Source: Marsupella aquatica (taxonomy: Eukaryota > Marchantiophyta). Taken from it: a stretch of 64,000 nt of DNA. Below the pieces are notes generated by a model. It did not search any database and was not told the origin of the DNA. It worked only from the letters and a program-made list of their open reading frames with translations. Location: positions 27,218,001-27,282,000 of the forward strand of contig OZ316893.1 in NCBI GenBank assembly GCA_973895155.1. The letters run 5' to 3'. Numbering within the stretch: the first letter of the stretch is position 1; the number at the start of each line of letters is the position of its first letter. A program made the position numbers and the translations under genes. Below, piece by piece: positions 59,374 to 64,000 of the stretch.

Positions 59374-60756
59374 CGTCTCCTCTGCTCAATTGTAAACTTG
59401 CCGGTAAGTAATTCTATATTCTCGTAAAGAAGCTTCTCCCAATGCTTCCTGCTGTTTTCAACTCGTGACAATTCGCCCCTCGCATTCGCAGTGCTTTCTC
59501 GTCTTCGACCGCTTAAAGGTGCCAAGATCCAAAACAGCATAATTCCATTCCCTAATCTCACCAGGCCCACAACAACCCTGCACGGTGGCCCCAAGCTGCT
59601 TCTATATACACAATTTCAGAACCATCGCAACTCCCACTCGCACACAGATTGTCATCGACACTCGCCCGCAAGCCAAACCAAACAAATCCAGTAACCGACT
59701 GCGCAAACTTCACTTCTCTGCGAATCCCACAGCATCAGTACAATTTCCTCCCTCCTGAATTGTTCACCAGTGTCACTCCTGAAAATTACGACCTCCTTCT
59801 CCGGAAGATTTGGGGTGGCGTATTCCAGGCAGGATGTTGACATTCGCAAAATTGTTTCCACGTTTTGACACTCTTCACTGTCGACCGAATGACGATCATG
59901 GGGCAACGAAGAGCGAATTCTGAGGTCCAAAAGAACTACAGTAGACTATCGAATGCTGCTTTGTAGATTTTGGCTCCCCGAGCTGACACGACAATAATAG
60001 TACCTTCTCCTCTTTCACGATACGTATAGGGTAATGACACGACAATAATAATACGTTCGTTTTACGTATATGATTAAGGTCATATGGTAGCCTCTTTCAA
60101 GTATTAGATTAAGGTCATAAGGTAGCCATTATGAGGTATAGGGCGACACATGGACGATCATATAGCTCATAATCCAGATCATGTAGCTCATAATTCAAAC
60201 CATATGTTTTTGATCATATTTCAGGCCCTATGTTGAATTTTGATTGGTCCACATTGAATCTGACTGGATTCCCTCCTGCTGGTAGGGTTCAAATGTGCAC
60301 ACAAACCTTATAATGTGTAATGAGATATCAAAGGAGACACGCGGAGCAATATCACTAGGCAAGCACCATTGCCAATCAAGTAATGACCTTCAAGATATGT
60401 GTAGGGTAATAATGGTTTGGTTTGGGGTTACTAGTCTCTAACTCTGTGACCAGAAAGTGAGAAAATGCTGACTAACGACAACTGGGAAGTTACAACTGGG
60501 AAGTTTTTGTGAGCTTTGTGGGAACAGGTTTCAGACTAGGTAAGTTTCAAACTTGAACCCCAGCCCAAACAGCCATTATCATATGTAATATCTGCCTGAA
60601 AATGAGATTACCAGGTAATACTTTCCGGGCATAGGGTTATGAAAATGGTAGCACCTAGTAGAAAAGGCTACACACCAGTACCCTTTCTTCCTGATAGGAA
60701 TTACGTGGCTGAGCTGACACTCCTGTAGCACGTACACCACACTGTGTGTAAGTGCA
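59374..60756. other. Region between TraB gene and repeats, no gene seen
   Basis: This contains the presumed promoter of the TraB gene and then AT-rich DNA. GACACGACAATAATA is repeated at 59988 and 60038, and GATTAAGGTCATA(T/A)GGTAGCC at 60073 and 60109. Confidence 0.35.
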
Positions 60757-61080
60757 TGCTGCCCATATAGTCCTCTAATATTGGAGCAATTTCCTTTGTA
60801 AATGCAGCTACATAAGTGCAGGTTTACCATCACTAAAAGATAAATACTAGCTCTAAATGACAAATACATGAGTCCACAACTTACAGTACACTCGCATAAG
60901 TGCATTCTGTGGTTAAGTGTAGGCCAGCCATGTAGTCCTCTAATATTGCAGCAATTTCCTTTGTAAATGCAGTTTGCATAAGTGCAGGTCTATATACTAT
61001 CACTAAAAGATAAATACTGGCCCTAAATGACAAATACATAGCTGCACAACTTACAGCCTATAAGTGCATCACATGCATTT
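60757..61080. repeat. 165-bp tandem duplication
   Basis: TAGTCCTCTAATATTG starts at 60768 and 60933, with CAATTTCCTTTGTAAATGCAG and CACTAAAAGATAAATACT following in both. Many AGTGCA motifs recur through 60.7-61.4 kb. Confidence 0.85.
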
Positions 61081-61635
61081 ATCAGTTACCGCAAAGCATA
61101 CATAAAAAGACTTTATTGCTAAGTGCAGCCAACAATGACAAGAAGTAGTTCCATGCACTTGAAGCTTGGGGAATGAGGAGTCCCACGTTTGTGTCCTGAC
61201 ATGTACACATATTAGTAAGACAGTGCATGATTGAGTGATTTCCCATGCACTTAATGGGTAATGCAACTATGTACACATGGAGAAGTCTGTGCATAAATGA
61301 TATTCCATGCACTTGAATATAGTGCATACCGTTCACGTGACAAGTGCAGATTTGGGGCGTCTTCTTGGGAGAGTGCACTTAGATACGGTAGACTGTATGC
61401 TACCATAGGGAAGATCAGGTTTGCAAAGAGTTAATTGAAGTCCAAATGGACCTTCACATTTGCCAAATGCTTGGATATACTTTGGAAAGCAGGATGGACC
61501 ACAATGAAACACTCACTCAAGCTCATATAGTACATATTAGACTAATAAGTGAAATGTGCAGAAAATCCAAAGAGTCATGGTAGGAGATTTTGAGATCTCT
61601 CAAATCTCAATGAAGTCTGACTAGTAGTATACTAA
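61081..61635. other. Intergenic DNA rich in AGTGCA/TGCACTT motifs
   Basis: TGCACTT or AAGTGCA appears about ten times between 61050 and 61380. It looks like further degeneration of the neighbouring repeats. No gene. Confidence 0.35.
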
Positions 61636-62140
61636 CCTCATTGGGAAGATCTTTCCATTGCAAGCAGTTTATCACAAACCCCACAAAATCAGAACGTTTT
61701 TGAGTAGCTCACTTTGACTTAGTTATTTGTCATTTAGTGACTGCCAAGGTGCACTTCTGCAATCTGCAGTTTTGGGTGAAGTTATAACACGAAACCTTGT
61801 CTCTCAATTCTCGATGAATTTGACTACACTAGGCTCATTAAGAAGTTCTTCCCAAGCAGTTTATAATGAACCCCACAGAATCAGAAAGTGTTTGAGCGGC
61901 TCACATCACTTATATAATTGCCATTTAGTGGATTCAAGGTGCACTTACGAGATCTGCAGTTTTGGGTGGATCTATAACGAAAACAATTGTAATTGTGAGG
62001 GACTACGACTTAAATACATGTCATTTAGTGTGTGACAGCCAAGGTGCACTTCCGGGATCTGCAGTTTTGGGTGTATTTACAACGAAAAACATAGTAATTT
62101 TGAAGGACTAGGGGACGGGCATGCACTTATCCTTGAAACT
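61636..62140. repeat. Degenerate 105-190 bp repeats upstream of rps1
   Basis: AAGGTGCACTT, then GATCTGCAGTTTTGGGTG (with small changes), occurs at 61746, 61936 and 62041. The first two copies are also preceded by AGCAGTTTAT(A/C) and CCCCACA(A/G)AATCAGAA. The block ends about 310 bp before the rps1 start, so it could overlap the promoter. Confidence 0.75.
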
Positions 62141-62450
62141 CACTTATACACTGTGGCGGCCTCCTGTGAGAGAATTGCTTGGTGGGCCCCAAAAAGTGCA
62201 GTGCTTCGAGTGCAGAATCAGACTCTCAGTGTGGATGAGGTTCGGAGAGACGCTCGCTCACCCTCTATCTCCATTTGTACCGTCACATCCTACTCTTTAA
62301 CACTTCCTGAGCACAGGCACGAGCTTTTTTGTGGGAGAGATTTCACTTTGCTTCGGAATCACTCAGGTCGGAGTCATCCGTCGGGCACTCGACATTTTTC
62401 TGTGGGTTCGAATTTTGTTTCGTGGCTGTGTGTGTTCTAAGTATTCATCC

Positions 62451-63746
62451 ATGGCGGCCATCGCCACGAACATTCTGGCAGGGCCTGTGTGCGCGCTGCC
62501 GGGTGGGAGGTACGTGATCGGTGACAATTCGTCGGTGGGGTGTAGTAACGCTAAAGTAGGAGAGCTCTGTTTTTCTCACAGCAATCTGTTAGGAAGGAGC
62601 CTGGGATTGCAGGGATCCGCAGTGCCACGGGCTTCCAGGGTCAGCTGCTCGGCCTCTTTGGTCGCTCCGAGGGCTAAAGACCTCTTAACCGAAGCTGAGG
62701 AGCGGTGGCAGCGTGCCCTGGACAGTCCTCTGGAAGGAGTTCCCTTTACCTATGACGAATTCGCCGACGCTCTTTCCAAATATGATTTCAGCTTCGAAAT
62801 CGGTGACTTGGTGAAAGGTGTGGTGTTCAAGACCGACTTTAATGGAGCTCTCATAGATGTTGGTGCTAAAGCTTCAGCTTATCTGCCCATCTCCGAGGCG
62901 TGCATTCACAAGGTCAAGACTGTGGATGAGGTAGGTTTGTACCCTGGCACAGAGGAAGAGTTCATGATAGTGCAGGAAGATGATGACAACGGCCGAGTCA
63001 TTTTGAGTCTGCGGAAGCTTCAGTATGATATTGCATGGGAGCGTTGCAGGCAGCTGCAGGCTGATGATGTTCCTGTTAGGGGCAAGGTTCTTTCTGCTAA
63101 TAGGGGTGGGCTTGTGGTCAGCGTAGAGGGTTTGCGAGGATTTGTGCCATTCTCTCAGATATACTCAGGTGTCAGCCAGGAAGATATGGTGGATAAGGAG
63201 TTGCCCCTGAAGTTTATAGAGGTGGATGAGGAGAGGACCAGGCTAGTTTTGAGTAATAGGAAAGCTTTGGCTGCCACCCAGCTGGGAGTGGGAATTGGGT
63301 CTGTTGTTATTGGAACTGTGCAATCTGTGAAGCCTTATGGTGCATTTGTCGATATTGGGGGAACCAGTGGGCTCTTGCATATCAGCCAAATCAGTCATGA
63401 TCGTATCACCACTGTGGAGAATGTTCTGCAGCCCGGTGACAAATTGAAGGTGATGATCTTGAGTCAAGACAGGGACAGGGGGAGGATAAGTTTGTCGACC
63501 AAAAAGTTGGAGCCTACACCTGGTGACATGCTCCGCAACCCTGCATTAGTATATGAAAAGGCTGATGAGATGGCAAAGACTTTCCGACAGAGAGTAGCGC
63601 AGGCCGAGGCTGCAGCCCGTGCCGAGGAATTGAGACTGCAGAAGGAAGGAGGATTCGGTCTGAGAGGCCTCGCCGGGCCAGCTGTGGATGCCCTAGGTTT
63701 GAACGATCTTGATCTTGAGGATATTCCGCCAGCTGAAGAGGATTAA
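62451..63746 (+). CDS. rps1: Plastid 30S ribosomal protein S1, intronless
   Basis: This is the mRNA-binding protein of the plastid small ribosomal subunit. The 431-residue product has an N-terminal region (1-75) rich in A, S, G and V with few acidic residues, as expected for a plastid transit peptide. Three S1 OB-fold domains follow at about 117-188 ([21 protein letters not shown]), 207-271 ([21 protein letters not shown]) and 284-352 ([21 protein letters not shown]). Plastid S1 proteins have three S1 domains against six in bacteria. The C-terminus is helical then acidic. The ATG at 62451 was chosen because the frame upstream (from 62331) does not look like transit peptide and ATGGCGGCC is a good plant start context. 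The reading frame has no intron, unlike flowering-plant nuclear rps1. Confidence 0.93.
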   Translation: MAAIATNILAGPVCALPGGRYVIGDNSSVGCSNAKVGELCFSHSNLLGRSLGLQGSAVPRASRVSCSASLVAPRAKDLLTEAEERWQRALDSPLEGVPFTYDEFADALSKYDFSFEIGDLVKGVVFKTDFNGALIDVGAKASAYLPISEACIHKVKTVDEVGLYPGTEEEFMIVQEDDDNGRVILSLRKLQYDIAWERCRQLQADDVPVRGKVLSANRGGLVVSVEGLRGFVPFSQIYSGVSQEDMVDKELPLKFIEVDEERTRLVLSNRKALAATQLGVGIGSVVIGTVQSVKPYGAFVDIGGTSGLLHISQISHDRITTVENVLQPGDKLKVMILSQDRDRGRISLSTKKLEPTPGDMLRNPALVYEKADEMAKTFRQRVAQAEAAARAEELRLQKEGGFGLRGLAGPAVDALGLNDLDLEDIPPAEED

Positions 63747-64000
63747 GTAGATGAATGCCCTTGTCTATCCCCTGCTAAAAAATGTGTGATGTGTGACTCG
63801 TCAGCTTATATAACGCGAACATCGGTTTCTGGACTGGTGGCCCTTAGGACAGATTTTGGGAAAATTCAATCTAGCTTGGACAGCGTAGGAGATCCGTGGC
63901 TTTGTTCAAATGTAATTCCAGTGAATTCGTGTACAATTCTTTGCAGACTTAACTCTGGACGCTCATACTTTGAGGTCAAGATTGTTTGTCTACTGCAATC
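63747..64000 (+). other. 3' flank of rps1
   Basis: Probable 3' untranslated region. No clear AATAAA signal, A tract or target duplication is seen within the window. Confidence 0.4.

Noticed and set aside
1-64000. tRNA, rRNA or other structured RNA genes
   Set aside because: Scanning by eye for T-loop (GGTTCGAA-type) sequences with matching acceptor stems gave nothing convincing; a covariance-model search would be decisive.

Overview
The window is nuclear DNA of a green plant or streptophyte alga. It has a nuclear rps1 for plastid ribosomes with a transit-peptide-like leader, a PUX2-type CDC48 adaptor, a TraB-family gene with eight GT-AG exons, and plant-type Copia LTRs. An oxalate:formate-antiporter-like MFS carrier, an R2-like retrotransposon and a very high repeat load make a charophyte such as Chara my best guess. 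That assignment is inference. The sequence is a draft assembly: there is one 100-N placeholder gap at 10110-10209.

Only four host genes are supported. They are an intron-containing MFS carrier (31628-34312, +), a PUX2-like zinc finger/PUB/UBX protein (44549-41296, -), a TraB-domain protein (59373-56290, -) and intronless plastid rps1 (62451-63746, +). They share no obvious pathway; they are ordinary housekeeping genes set in repeat-rich DNA.

Most of the rest is mobile-element sequence. From 0 to 5.5 kb there are a 63-bp LINE tail with target-site duplications (TSDs), a 104-bp tandem repeat, a decayed reverse-transcriptase fragment, a 1-kb Mutator-like element (long terminal inverted repeats (TIRs), 9-bp TSD, internal 155-bp repeats) and a Copia LTR remnant. 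From 5.56 to 15.45 kb lies a nearly perfect 4.6-kb-arm inverted duplication of an R2-like non-LTR retrotransposon. The right copy has an intact 1135-codon ORF and the left copy is frameshifted. The gap in the left arm is flanked by an unmerged 196-bp overlap. From 15.9 to 22.2 kb there are a minisatellite ending in a Helitron-like CTAG|T terminus, an A-rich retroelement tail, a decayed gag-like reading frame whose stops are all TAG, an L1 fragment and a 58-bp tandem array.

From 24 to 29.9 kb there is a cluster of a dispersed MITE-like family and a second minisatellite. The second minisatellite carries the same Helitron-like end and a Copia solo LTR. An 81-bp minisatellite lies just downstream of the MFS gene. 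A 2.1-kb TIR element (49007-51110) carries an ORF resembling the C-terminal OB-fold of replication protein A. At 53.1-54.3 kb an L1 fragment with a perfect 16-bp TSD is nested in a MITE copy. No tRNA, rRNA or CRISPR array was seen.
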